This document shows positions 45,964-54,761 of a DNA stretch of 64,000 bases, piece by piece. Source of the stretch: Natronobacterium haloterrestre (GTDB taxonomy: Archaea; Halobacteriota; Halobacteria; Halobacteriales; Natrialbaceae); the NCBI RefSeq assembly GCF_900112205.1, contig NZ_FOKW01000003.1, forward strand, positions 455,453 to 519,452, given 5' to 3'. Every line of letters begins with the position of its first letter. Position 1 is the first letter of the stretch. The notes below the pieces were generated by a model. That model was not told the DNA's origin. It did no database searches and saw only the letters and a program-made list of their open reading frames with translations. Made by a program: the position numbers and the translations under genes.

Positions 45964-46278
45964 ATGTCCTCTCCCGGAGATACGTCGACGCCGAGCGGAG
46001 AGGTGCCCCCTTCACAGGCCATCGTCGAAGCGATCGCCGCCCACGAAGGCGTCGACCCTACCGAGATCGAGCCCCCGGAGTACGAACCCCTGTATTCGGT
46101 CGTCAACCCGGAAGCGCTCGACTCGCTCTTTCGAACGTCTCACGCGACCGGCCAGCGCCAGGCCATCGTCGCGCTCGAGTACGAAGGCTACGACGTTGTC
46201 GTCCACGGCGACGGCCGCGTCGACGTCCACGAATCAGGTTCCGACGAGAGTCCCCTCGCCGACCGGGTTCTGGAGTAA
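45964..46278 (+). CDS. HalOD1 output-domain protein
   Basis: A 104-residue protein matching the haloarchaeal HalOD1 output domain: SQAIVEAIAAHEGVDPTEIEPPEYEPLYSVVNPEALDSLF (in two adjoining pieces) then a VALEYEGYDVVVHGDGRVDV hairpin. HalOD1 domains usually follow receiver domains or stand alone. The ATG at 45964 lies about 30 bases after a TTCTTATCT box; an in-frame ATG at 45943 is the alternative. Function unknown. Confidence 0.8.
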   Translation: MSSPGDTSTPSGEVPPSQAIVEAIAAHEGVDPTEIEPPEYEPLYSVVNPEALDSLFRTSHATGQRQAIVALEYEGYDVVVHGDGRVDVHESGSDESPLADRVLE

Positions 46279-46296
46279 GAGCCCCGAATCCGCCGG

Positions 46297-47265
46297 TCAC
46301 TCGGCCCAGTAGGCCTCGCCAGGCTGGGTCTCGAAGACGACCCGGTCGAGCAGTTCGATCGCCTTCTCGAGGCCTTCCCGCGAACTCGTCAGCGAGTCCT
46401 CGTGTTCGATGCTCAGCGTGTCGTCGTAGCCGACCATCCGCAGGGTCGAGACGAGGTCCTTCCAGTGGGATTCGTCGTGGCCATAGCCGACCGAGCGGAA
46501 CAGCCACGAGCGGTTGGGTTCGTCGTCGTAGCCGGTCGTATCGAGAACGCCCTTCTCGCGGGCCATCGCCTCGTAGATCCGCGTGTCCTTCGCGTGGACG
46601 TGATGGATGGCGTCTCGTTCGCCCAGATAGCGGATCGCGTCGGGGACGGAGATCCCCTGCCAGTAGAGATGTGACGGGTCGAAGTTCGCCCCGACCCGCT
46701 CGCCCGTCTCATCGCGCAGTCGGGCCATCCCGTGGGGTTCGTAGACGAGCATGTTCGGGTGCATCTCGATCGCGACGTCGACCCCGTGTTCGTCGGCGAA
46801 CGCGGCCAGATCCGACCAGTAGTCGATGGCGGTTTCCCACTGATACTCGAGGGCGTCGGCGTGTTCGGGCGGCCAGGGCGCGGTGATCCAGTTGGGGACC
46901 TCGTCGTTCGGGCCGCCGGCCGGGAGCCCGGAGAAGCAGGTGACGACTCCGACCTCGAGTTGGTCGGCCAGTCGGATCGCCTCACGGAGTTCGGTGTCGG
47001 CATCCTCGGCCCGCTCGTCGTCGGGATGTAACGGGTTATTGTGGGTCGCGAGCGCACTGATCCGCATGTCGTGGTCGTCCAGCAGGTCCCGGACCTCCGC
47101 CTGGGCGTCCTCGTCGTCGAGGTACTCGGCCCGGGGGAGGTGGTCCTCTCCCGGGTGGCCGCCCACGCCGGGCTCGATCGCGTCGACGCCCAGGTCGTCG
47201 AGATAGGCCAGGGCGTCGGCGAGCGTTTCATCCGCGAGCGGTGGGGTGTGAACGCCGATCTCCAT
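46297..47265 (-). CDS. Sugar phosphate isomerase/epimerase (TIM barrel)
   Basis: A 322-residue xylose-isomerase-like/AP-endonuclease-2 family protein. Metal-site residues appear in AIEMHPNM, GANFDPSHLYWQG, HHVHAKDTRI and LSIEHEDSL (Glu, Asp, His, Glu). The active site matches sugar isomerases or 3-keto-sugar enzymes rather than endonucleases. It lies downstream of the Gfo/Idh/MocA gene in a sugar-transport locus, with a TTTTATTG box in the 63-base gap, so it may also have its own promoter. Confidence 0.9.
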   Translation of the reverse strand: MEIGVHTPPLADETLADALAYLDDLGVDAIEPGVGGHPGEDHLPRAEYLDDEDAQAEVRDLLDDHDMRISALATHNNPLHPDDERAEDADTELREAIRLADQLEVGVVTCFSGLPAGGPNDEVPNWITAPWPPEHADALEYQWETAIDYWSDLAAFADEHGVDVAIEMHPNMLVYEPHGMARLRDETGERVGANFDPSHLYWQGISVPDAIRYLGERDAIHHVHAKDTRIYEAMAREKGVLDTTGYDDEPNRSWLFRSVGYGHDESHWKDLVSTLRMVGYDDTLSIEHEDSLTSSREGLEKAIELLDRVVFETQPGEAYWAE

Positions 47266-47328
47266 GGATCGACGAACGCCCCCAGTTTCAATAAAACGGT
47301 GGCACGCGGACCCTCTCCCGCGAGTCGG

Positions 47329-48396
47329 TCACTCGTCGATCGGAATCGTTCGGCCCTCCTCGCTCGAGCGGTAGATGGCGTCGACGATCCGCTGGACGGC
47401 CAGCGCCTGCTCGACGCTGTCGTCGTCGGGGTCGTCCGCGGCGATACGGTCGAAGAACGTCTGCTGTTCGTCCGTGTGCGTGTCGTTCTGGCGCGTCTGG
47501 ATCGACGTATCCTCGAGGTGGTCCGGGCCGACTTTGCTCGCGGAGTAAAAGGAGAGATCGCCCTCGAGCAGGTCGAACCGGGCGGCGGATTCGGTGCCCC
47601 GGACGACGAACTCGTGGTTCGCGGGCCGGTTGGTCGCCCACGCGACCTCAAGCGAGATCGACTGGTCGTCCGCACAGCGGACGAACGCGCTGGCGGAGTC
47701 GTCGACGTCGAACCCCGCCGGTCCCGCGTCGTCGGCCCACATGTCGAGGTACGCGTACTCCTCGCGGGAGCCGAACTCGCTGCGGGCGATCCCGCTGACT
47801 TCCGTGACCTCGGGGTAGTCGAGCAGATACATCGCGAGGTCGATCGCGTGGACGCCCAGATCGATGAGTGCGCCGCCGCCGGCGATCTGGCGTCGGGTGA
47901 ACCACGACCCACGGCCCGGGATGCCCCGGCGTCGGACGTAGTTCGCCTCGACGTGTGAAACCTCGCCGAGATCGCCGCGGTCGAGGCGGTTCTTGACGAT
48001 CCGGACCGCGTTGGCGAAGCGGTTGTTGAATCCCACCATACAGTGACCGTCGGCCTCCCGTGCCGCCTCGGCGATTCGCTCGGCGCTTTCCATCGAGTGA
48101 GCCAGCGGCTTCTCGAGGAGCACGTGCAGGTCGTGTTCGAACGCGTCGATCGCGTACTCCTCGTGGTACTTGTTCGGCGTCGTAATGACGACGGCGTCGA
48201 GCGTGTCGTACAGATCCCGGTGGTCCTCGTAGACGTCGACGTCGTACCGTCGCGCGAACCGCGTCCGGGCGTCGGCGGCGACGTCCATGCCGCCGACCAG
48301 CGGCACGCCCAGATCGACCAACCGCTCGGCGTGGTACTGTCCGATGTTACCGAGGCCGACGATGCCCGTTCTGATGTCCGTTCGATCGCTTGTCAT
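47329..48396 (-). CDS. Gfo/Idh/MocA-family dehydrogenase
   Basis: A 355-residue NAD(P)-dependent sugar or inositol dehydrogenase type protein. The Rossmann domain opens with TGIVGLGNIGQYHAERL (about 8-25) and has the catalytic EKPLAHS motif; the C-terminal alpha/beta domain has GGGALIDLGVHAIDLAMYLL with the conserved His. Together with the isomerase and ABC importer it suggests oxidation of an imported sugar, perhaps at C3 as in trehalose ThuB. The ATG at 48396 fits the family. A TCGATATAGCGA motif lies upstream. Confidence 0.92.
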   Translation of the reverse strand: MTSDRTDIRTGIVGLGNIGQYHAERLVDLGVPLVGGMDVAADARTRFARRYDVDVYEDHRDLYDTLDAVVITTPNKYHEEYAIDAFEHDLHVLLEKPLAHSMESAERIAEAAREADGHCMVGFNNRFANAVRIVKNRLDRGDLGEVSHVEANYVRRRGIPGRGSWFTRRQIAGGGALIDLGVHAIDLAMYLLDYPEVTEVSGIARSEFGSREEYAYLDMWADDAGPAGFDVDDSASAFVRCADDQSISLEVAWATNRPANHEFVVRGTESAARFDLLEGDLSFYSASKVGPDHLEDTSIQTRQNDTHTDEQQTFFDRIAADDPDDDSVEQALAVQRIVDAIYRSSEEGRTIPIDE

Positions 48397-48508
48397 TCCT
48401 CTGTGTTCCGCGTTCACTTTCGAGTCTCTACACTGCTAATCGCTATATCGAATCTTGGACTCGATCGACTTTGTTCCGTCGCCGACAACCGGGGTCGCGG
48501 GGAAGTGA

Positions 48509-49690
48509 TCAGCCCGCTTTCGACGTCTCCCCCGACTCGGGCTCGGACCGCTCGACCAGTCCGTGCCGTAACGCCTCGCCGCTCGCCGAGTCGAAGAGGT
48601 GGAGCTTCGAGCGATCGAGGACGACCTCGAGGTCCTGTTCCTCGTGGACCTCGGTATCGGGGGTGACGCTCATCAACAGCTGATCGGATGCGGTAGCCGG
48701 GTCCTCGGCCATCGAGCGGCCGGCTTCCTCGGCCAGCAGGAGGTAGACGAAGACCTCGTCACCCATCGGCTCGAGGACGTCCGTTCGGGCCTCGATCGGT
48801 GCGGTCACCGCGGGGAGGTCTCCCGCGGCCGACGCGATGTGGACGTCCTCGGGTCTGACGCCCAGGGTGACGGCGTCGCCGACGGTCACGCCCGGAACCT
48901 CGCCCGGATCGAGGTCCACCCGGAAGTTGTCGGTCTCGAGGCCGTCGGCGACGAGTTCGCCGTCGGCGAAGTTCATCGAGGGCGAGCCGATAAAGCCCGC
49001 GACGAAGCGGTTCGCGGGCTCGTTGTAGCAGGTAAGCGGCGGCGCGATCTGCTGGAGTCGCCCCTCGTTCAGGACGGCGATCCGGTCGGACATGGTCATC
49101 GCCTCGGCCTGGTCGTGGGTGACGTAGATGATCGTCGTCCCGAGTTCGCGGTGCAACCGCTGGAGTTCCGTCCGCATGTGGACCCGGAGCTTCGCGTCTA
49201 AGTTGGCAAGCGGCTCGTCCATCAGGAACACGTCCGGATTGCGAACGATCGCACGGGCGATGGCCACCCGCTGGCGCTGTCCGCCCGAGAGTTCGTCGGG
49301 CATCCGATCGAGCATTCCCTCGAGCTGGACGACGTCGGCGGCCTGTTCGACCCGGCGTCGGATCTCCTCGTCGTCGTAGGTCCGCAGCCGGAGGCCGAAC
49401 GAGATGTTCTCGAAGACGTCCATGTGGGGAAACAGCGCGATGTTCTGGAAGACCATCGCGACCCCGCGATCCTTCGGCGCGAGGTTCGTGACCTCGTCGT
49501 CGCCGATGTAAACGTTGCCCTCGCTCGGGCGCGTCAGGCCGGCGACCGTTTCCATCGTCGTCGACTTCCCACAGCCCGAGGGGCCGACGAAGGTAACGAA
49601 CTCCCCGTCCGCCACCTCGAGGCTGACGTCGTCGACTGCGGTGACGTCTTCGTAGCGTTTCGTGATGTGTTCGAGTCTAACTCGTGCCAT
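48509..49690 (-). CDS. Sugar ABC transporter ATPase (MalK/UgpC type)
   Basis: A 393-residue ATPase. Walker A GPSGCGKST (36-44), signature [14 protein letters not shown], Walker B VFLMDEPLANLD, and switch His in VTHDQAEAM. The C-terminal MalK-type OB/TOBE region (about 240-375) starts at GSPSMNFADGEL and carries VTLGVRPEDV. It lies 3 bases from the downstream-permease stop and belongs to the same operon. Confidence 0.95.
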   Translation of the reverse strand: MARVRLEHITKRYEDVTAVDDVSLEVADGEFVTFVGPSGCGKSTTMETVAGLTRPSEGNVYIGDDEVTNLAPKDRGVAMVFQNIALFPHMDVFENISFGLRLRTYDDEEIRRRVEQAADVVQLEGMLDRMPDELSGGQRQRVAIARAIVRNPDVFLMDEPLANLDAKLRVHMRTELQRLHRELGTTIIYVTHDQAEAMTMSDRIAVLNEGRLQQIAPPLTCYNEPANRFVAGFIGSPSMNFADGELVADGLETDNFRVDLDPGEVPGVTVGDAVTLGVRPEDVHIASAAGDLPAVTAPIEARTDVLEPMGDEVFVYLLLAEEAGRSMAEDPATASDQLLMSVTPDTEVHEEQDLEVVLDRSKLHLFDSASGEALRHGLVERSEPESGETSKAG

Positions 49691-49693
49691 GGA

Positions 49694-50782
49694 TTACTCT
49701 TTGAGTGCGCCTGCGGTCAGTCCGCTCACGATCTTCTCCTGGGCCACGATCACGAGGATCGCGACCGGGATCACTCCGATGATGCTCGAGGCGGCCATCA
49801 GGTGGTACATCACCTCGTACTGGCCCTGGTAACCCAGGATGCCCTCGAGGATCGGGGCCCAGTTCTCCGGTTGGCCGTCGGTCATCAGGAACGAGAAGAA
49901 GAACTCGTTGTAGACGGCGATGAAGGTCAACACGCCCGCGGTCGCGACCCCGGGGGCCGACAGCGGGATGATGACCCGGAACAGCGCGCCGAGTCGGGTG
50001 GTCCCCTCGACCCTGGCGGCGTCCTCGAGGCCGTCGGGGATCTGCGCGTAGAACGTCGTCAGGATGAAGATCGCCAGCGGCATGAAGATCGCCGACAGCG
50101 GCAGGACCATCGCGCCGGGCGTGTTGTAGAGGGTGCCGTCGCCGGTGATCGGCTCGAGGGCGAAAAACTGCGTGTTGAACAGGTCGTTCAGCGGGATGAA
50201 GAAGGCCGCCGGCGGGAAAAACGAGATGATCAACACGAGCAACATCAGCGGCGTCTTCCCGGGGAATTCGAGGCGGCCGAACGCGTAGCCGGCGAGGCTG
50301 GCGACGACCAGCACGACGACCGTCGAGGCGGTCGCGATCACGAAGCTATTGAACATGTACCAGTGGAACGGCAGCGTCTGGAAGACCTCGATGAACGCTC
50401 CGGGATTGAACCCGTTGGGTGTGAGGATGATGTCCTGCTGTTGCCCTTCAGGGGTCAGCGCGACCATGAGCAGCCAGTAGAAGGGAAACAGCGTCGTCAG
50501 CAGGAAGAAGATCGTCGCCGTGTAGAACATCGCCCGGTAGGCCCGTTTGGGGTTGCTGATCGAGGTCGCGACCCACTGCTGGAACGGGCCGCGATCGAGT
50601 TCGGCGTCGTCCTCGTCCTCGAGGAGGAAGGCGTGGGGCGCGTCCTGGTCCCGCTCTCGTCCGCGTTCGGCGGGCTGTCCGCCGTCGGTGATCCGTCGAG
50701 CCTGCCGCCATCGTTCGGCGAGCGGGTCGTCGCTGTTACCGTCCGATTCGGTCGATTCCGTGGTCTCGTGGTCGTCGCTCAT
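49694..50782 (-). CDS. Sugar ABC transporter permease (MalG type)
   Basis: A 362-residue permease with a long acidic N-terminal tail (about 1-85) and six helices. The ATPase-contact EAA loop reads DAARVEGTTRLGALFRVIIPLS. It starts with MSDDHETT at an ATG sharing one base with the stop of the MalF-type gene (TGATG). The upstream in-frame extension is a frame-shadow of that gene and is rejected. Confidence 0.93.
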   Translation of the reverse strand: MSDDHETTESTESDGNSDDPLAERWRQARRITDGGQPAERGRERDQDAPHAFLLEDEDDAELDRGPFQQWVATSISNPKRAYRAMFYTATIFFLLTTLFPFYWLLMVALTPEGQQQDIILTPNGFNPGAFIEVFQTLPFHWYMFNSFVIATASTVVVLVVASLAGYAFGRLEFPGKTPLMLLVLIISFFPPAAFFIPLNDLFNTQFFALEPITGDGTLYNTPGAMVLPLSAIFMPLAIFILTTFYAQIPDGLEDAARVEGTTRLGALFRVIIPLSAPGVATAGVLTFIAVYNEFFFSFLMTDGQPENWAPILEGILGYQGQYEVMYHLMAASSIIGVIPVAILVIVAQEKIVSGLTAGALKE

Positions 50783-51825
50783 CAGTAGAGCCCTCCCTCG
50801 GTGTCGCGGAAGAAGAACACGTACACCGAGATGATCAGTCCGATCACCAGCGCGGTGGCGAACGCCACCGCGGCGGCGGTCGCGAAGATGCGGGTGCCGC
50901 CGAACATCGCCTCGACGACCAGGCAGGTCAGCGACGGGACCGTCGTACAGCCGGCCGTCGACTCGATCAGCCCGTAGACCCGCATCGCGTCCATCGTCCG
51001 GAACAACATCGCGACGAGCAGTGCCGGCATCACCAGCGGCAGGGTGATCATCTTGAACCGCTGCCACGGCGACGCGCCCGCGACGCGCGCGACGTCGTAG
51101 AGGCTCCGGTCGACGCTCTGTAGCCCCGCCAGGATCAGCAGCGCCATGAACGCCGCGGACTTCCAGATGTCGGCGATCAGGATGATGACGAACGCGTCCC
51201 GGCTGTCGGCTAACGGATCCGCGCCGAAGACGCCGAGCCACTGCATCACGTCCGTCCCGAATCCGACCTCCGGCTGGAACAGCAGGAAGAAGATCATCCC
51301 CTGGATCACGATCGGCACGGCCCACGGGAGGATGATCGCCACCCGGACCCACCGCCGGCCCCGGAAGTCCTGGTCCAGGACGTACGCCTGCCCGAAGCCG
51401 ATCACCGTCTCGAAGATCACGCTGATCACGGCAAAGCCAAGCGTCACGAAAAGCGCCTGCTGGAGCAAGGGCACGCCGAGTTCGACGAACGGGAACGAGG
51501 TCGACAGCGAAACGTCGACGAACTGCCGGGCGAGTCGCGCGTTCCCCGTGAGGATGTCGACGTAGTTCTCGATGCCGACGAACCCGCCGAGCGGGTCCGC
51601 ACCCCGCGTCTCGTCGGCCCGCAGCGACATGACGAAGGTGCGGATCAGCGGGTAGAACGCGATCAGCGCGAGCAGGGCGAACGCCGGAATCAGCAACAGG
51701 TAGGCGTAGGCCGCCTCGCTCAGGTTCTCCATCCGGTTGACGACGGGGTTGCCGGTCCGCTCGCGGCTCTCGGCCGGGTGGTCGGTCCCGCCCGTCAGCG
51801 GCGACTCGTCCGTATCAGCCGCCAT
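50782..51825 (-). CDS. Sugar ABC transporter permease (MalF type)
   Basis: A 347-residue permease. Helices start near residue 40 (AYAYLLLIPAFALLALIAFYPLIRTF). The EAA loop reads DVARVAGASPWQRFKMITLPLVMP. The pair with the MalG-type subunit makes the translocation pore. It overlaps the binding-protein stop by 11 bases and the next permease by one base, so the genes are tightly coupled. Confidence 0.93.
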   Translation of the reverse strand: MAADTDESPLTGGTDHPAESRERTGNPVVNRMENLSEAAYAYLLLIPAFALLALIAFYPLIRTFVMSLRADETRGADPLGGFVGIENYVDILTGNARLARQFVDVSLSTSFPFVELGVPLLQQALFVTLGFAVISVIFETVIGFGQAYVLDQDFRGRRWVRVAIILPWAVPIVIQGMIFFLLFQPEVGFGTDVMQWLGVFGADPLADSRDAFVIILIADIWKSAAFMALLILAGLQSVDRSLYDVARVAGASPWQRFKMITLPLVMPALLVAMLFRTMDAMRVYGLIESTAGCTTVPSLTCLVVEAMFGGTRIFATAAAVAFATALVIGLIISVYVFFFRDTEGGLY

Positions 51826-53293
51826 GCTGTTCGGCCACCTCCTGTTCGCTGCCCTCGAGCCGATCCGCCAGATCGGTCATCGCTGCCTCCGGGGCTTTCG
51901 CGCCGCGGTAGGCCGCGTGTACCTCCTGGAAGATCAACGCGGACTGTTCCGGCCAGACGTCGGTCACCGGCCGCGAGATCGCGTTCTCGCCGGCGAGCTG
52001 GATCTGGTCCGTGTATCGCGCGATCGGTCCGATCTCGTCCGGGTCGGCTTCCTCGACCAAGTCGATGTTCGGGGGCAAGAAGCCCTGGAGTTCGAAGATC
52101 GTGAGCATGACGTCTTCGTGGGTGAACGCCTCGAGGACCTCGAGTGCGAGGTCCGCACGTTCGGTGTAGGGGCTCAGCGTGAGGTGCCAGCCGCCGAGCG
52201 CGGCGGCCGTGCCGCCGACGCCCTCGAACTCGGCTTCGTCCTCCGAGACGGCGTACGGCTGGGTCATGACGCCCAGGTCCTCACCGAACGCGTCGTCCGA
52301 TCCGGCCTCGTCGATCGCGAACGGCCAGTTGCGGTGCGCGACGGCGTCGCCGTCCGCGAACGGACCGAGCGACTCCTGCTCGGACCACTGGACGATCGCC
52401 GACGGGCTGATCTGGGGGTAGCCGTCGAGCGCGTGTTCGTCGTCGTCGCCGTGGACGAACGCGCGCATCATCCGGATGGCGTCGAGTACCGACTCGTCGT
52501 CGACCGTGATCGGGCGGTCGCCGGCGGTAAAGAGGTTCTCGGCGCCGCCGAAGTAGCCGCCGCCCCAGGTCGTCATCACCTCGTTGAACGTACAGCAGGC
52601 CAACCCCTCGTAAGCCGCCGCCTGCGTCGTGTACCCGTACTGAAGGCCCTGCTCGGATCTGGCGTCAGCAACCGCATTGGCGAACTCCTCCCAGGACGGC
52701 GGCTCCGTCGCCCAGTCGCCGGTGTCGTAGCCGACGTCTTCTATCAGGTCTTGCCGGTAGAGCATCAGCCCGAAGTCGGGGAACAGCGGAACGCCGTGCA
52801 GGTTCCCCGTCTCGGGGTGTCGAGCCGTCTCGAGTGCGTCCTCGAGGTAGTCGTCTTCGATCCGGGACACCACGTCGTCGGGCAACGCCTCGCTCAGGTC
52901 GGTCGTCTGTTCGCGCAGGATGAACGGGATCGTCCACCCGCTGTCCATCATGTGGATATCGGGGGGCGATCGGCCGGCCTGCAGCGTCGACTGTGCCTCC
53001 TGCATCCGCTGGACCGAGTCGCTGACGACGGTCTGGAGTTCGACCCGCACGTCCTCGTCGAGGCCGGCGTCCCACAGCGCCTCCTGGACGGACGGTTCCC
53101 CGTCCTCGGTGTGGAGGATCTCCTCGAAGTCCGTCGCGCCGGTCATTACGACGGTGTTCGGGCTGCGACCCCGGCCGAGACAGCCGGCGATCGCCGTGGT
53201 TCCGACCGCGGCGACCGCTGACGCCCCGGCCACGAACGAGCGGCGGGATGGCCCCTCGCGACGTCGTTCTGAGACTGAGGTCTCGTCTCCCAT
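51815..53293 (-). CDS. Sugar ABC transporter substrate-binding lipoprotein
   Basis: A 492-residue Tat lipoprotein (SRRSFVAGASAVAAVGTTAIAGC, lipobox around residue 38, quoted in adjoining pieces). The mature part is an extracellular solute-binding protein of cluster 1 (MalE/UgpB-like), with DIHMMDSGWTIPFILRE, HPETGNLHGVPLFPDFGLMLYR and GGWHLTLSPYTERADLALEV. It is the first gene of the operon after the regulator. A disaccharide or other glycoside is likely from the gene set, not from sequence alone. Confidence 0.93.
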   Translation of the reverse strand: MGDETSVSERRREGPSRRSFVAGASAVAAVGTTAIAGCLGRGRSPNTVVMTGATDFEEILHTEDGEPSVQEALWDAGLDEDVRVELQTVVSDSVQRMQEAQSTLQAGRSPPDIHMMDSGWTIPFILREQTTDLSEALPDDVVSRIEDDYLEDALETARHPETGNLHGVPLFPDFGLMLYRQDLIEDVGYDTGDWATEPPSWEEFANAVADARSEQGLQYGYTTQAAAYEGLACCTFNEVMTTWGGGYFGGAENLFTAGDRPITVDDESVLDAIRMMRAFVHGDDDEHALDGYPQISPSAIVQWSEQESLGPFADGDAVAHRNWPFAIDEAGSDDAFGEDLGVMTQPYAVSEDEAEFEGVGGTAAALGGWHLTLSPYTERADLALEVLEAFTHEDVMLTIFELQGFLPPNIDLVEEADPDEIGPIARYTDQIQLAGENAISRPVTDVWPEQSALIFQEVHAAYRGAKAPEAAMTDLADRLEGSEQEVAEQHGG

Positions 53294-53514
53294 CCGGGGT
53301 AACTACACGCCGTTCGGACGCTTAACGAACTGGCTTGCACGAACCGACCCGTTCCGTACGGCGAGCGGCCCGATCGGCGTAAGGCCCTGTTACCGTGCCG
53401 TCACTCTTGTCGGGGGTGAAAATCGAACCGAAAAGAGGACTGTGAACTGGCGACCCGGGGCGGTCGTGGGCGGTCGTGGGCGATCGGGAATCGGGGTGGC
53501 CGACGACGGCCGCG

Positions 53515-54579
53515 TTACTCCTCGAGCGTCGGCGGTTCGTGGCGGCCGATATGGATCTCGTGGGCCTCGAGGTCCTCGAGCGCGGCGACGCGGCCGCCGA
53601 CGGTCACCTCGCGGCCGTCCTCGTTCTCGAGGGTCATGCTGGCGACTTCCTCGCTGACCTCGAACGAGACGTCGACGATCCGACCGCGAACGATCTGGGT
53701 GCTGCCGACCTCGACGTCGCGGCCCTCGATCGTCGCGTAGAACTCGCCGCCCTCGTCGATGACGTCCTTGACACAGCGGCGGATCGAGGCGTATTTGCGC
53801 GGGTAGGTCCGCGCGGTGCCGTCCTCCGCGAGGGTGCGTTCCGCGGTCGTCCAGAGGACGGTCCCGAAGAACCCGGAGACGAGGAAGCCAAGCGCCGAGC
53901 GGTTGAAGATGACCCCATAACGGTCCTGGTCGTCGCGCAGTGCGTCCTGGGTCGCGTAGACCGAGTAGTTCCCGTCCGCGACGGCGACGACCGGGGTCGT
54001 GATCCCGCGGCGCGCGCGGGCCGTCGTCGCGACCGACAGATAGTCGAACTCCTCGGGAGCGGGTGCTTCGCTCGCCGGCGTCACGATCAGGTCGACGCTA
54101 ACGCCCGCGTCGACGGCGGCCTCGAGTTGGTCCTCGAACCGCGTCAGCAGGTCCGGCGTCAGCGACAGGGAGAGTTCGTACTCCGCGGAGTCGATGACCT
54201 CCTCGAAGTACCGCAGGATCGTCGATCGGGACTTGACCAGCGACACCGCCTCCGTGTCGCGGGCGGGGGCCGTGTAGCGGGCCTCGAGTTCGTCGATCAT
54301 CTGCTCTAAGGAGCTCTGGACGTCGTCGAAGGCTTCGGCGGGGTCGATCGCGACGACTTTCATCGGGCGGGACTCCCGCAGTTCGACCAGGCCGCGGTCG
54401 CTGAGGCTGCGGACCGTGTCGTAGACGCGGGGCTGTGGAATCTCGGTCCGGTCGGCGATCTCGCTTGCGGTGAGCTGTCCCTGTTCCAGGACGGTGAGAT
54501 AGGCATCGATTTCGTACTCGCCGAGGTTGAACCGGTCCCCAACGCGCTCGACCGTCGAGCGCAGTTCGTCTGGTGCCAT
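53515..54579 (-). CDS. trmB: TrmB-type sugar-sensing transcriptional regulator
   Basis: A 354-residue TrmB-family regulator. The N-terminal winged helix (about 15-80) has [40 protein letters not shown] (two adjoining pieces), then a coiled segment, and a C-terminal sugar-binding domain (about 110-345). It precedes the binding-protein gene in the same orientation with 221 bases between. A palindrome over its own start suggests autoregulation. It is the probable regulator of the downstream importer. Confidence 0.93.
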   Translation of the reverse strand: MAPDELRSTVERVGDRFNLGEYEIDAYLTVLEQGQLTASEIADRTEIPQPRVYDTVRSLSDRGLVELRESRPMKVVAIDPAEAFDDVQSSLEQMIDELEARYTAPARDTEAVSLVKSRSTILRYFEEVIDSAEYELSLSLTPDLLTRFEDQLEAAVDAGVSVDLIVTPASEAPAPEEFDYLSVATTARARRGITTPVVAVADGNYSVYATQDALRDDQDRYGVIFNRSALGFLVSGFFGTVLWTTAERTLAEDGTARTYPRKYASIRRCVKDVIDEGGEFYATIEGRDVEVGSTQIVRGRIVDVSFEVSEEVASMTLENEDGREVTVGGRVAALEDLEAHEIHIGRHEPPTLEE

Positions 54580-54587
54580 ACGCCGCC

Positions 54588-54600
54588 GTAGGATTCCTAC
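54588..54600. promoter_or_regulatory. Palindrome GTAGGATTCCTAC before trmB
   Basis: A perfect 13-base palindrome lies 9-21 bases upstream of the trmB ATG, between the TATA-like CATTTATCC and the likely transcription start. The placement suits a repressor or autoregulatory operator. It differs from the published haloarchaeal TrmB box (TACT-N7/8-GAGTA as I recall it). Confidence 0.5.
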
Positions 54601-54761
54601 GGATAAATGATTTATTATACACCGAGTAGCATCTATTTTCGAAATCGGGTTGTCCCCGTCGGATAGCGATACTTCGCCGAAGAAAGCGCCACGGGCACGA
54701 TAACGCCGACGGCGGCGGACCGGTCAGAACCCTTAACCACCACGGGACTGAGTGTGTTCCC

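Noticed and set aside
50783..51352. N-terminal extension of the MalG-type permease
   Set aside because: It is out of frame within the MalF-type gene and Arg/Gly-rich; the ATG at 50782 fits the family and the operon junction.
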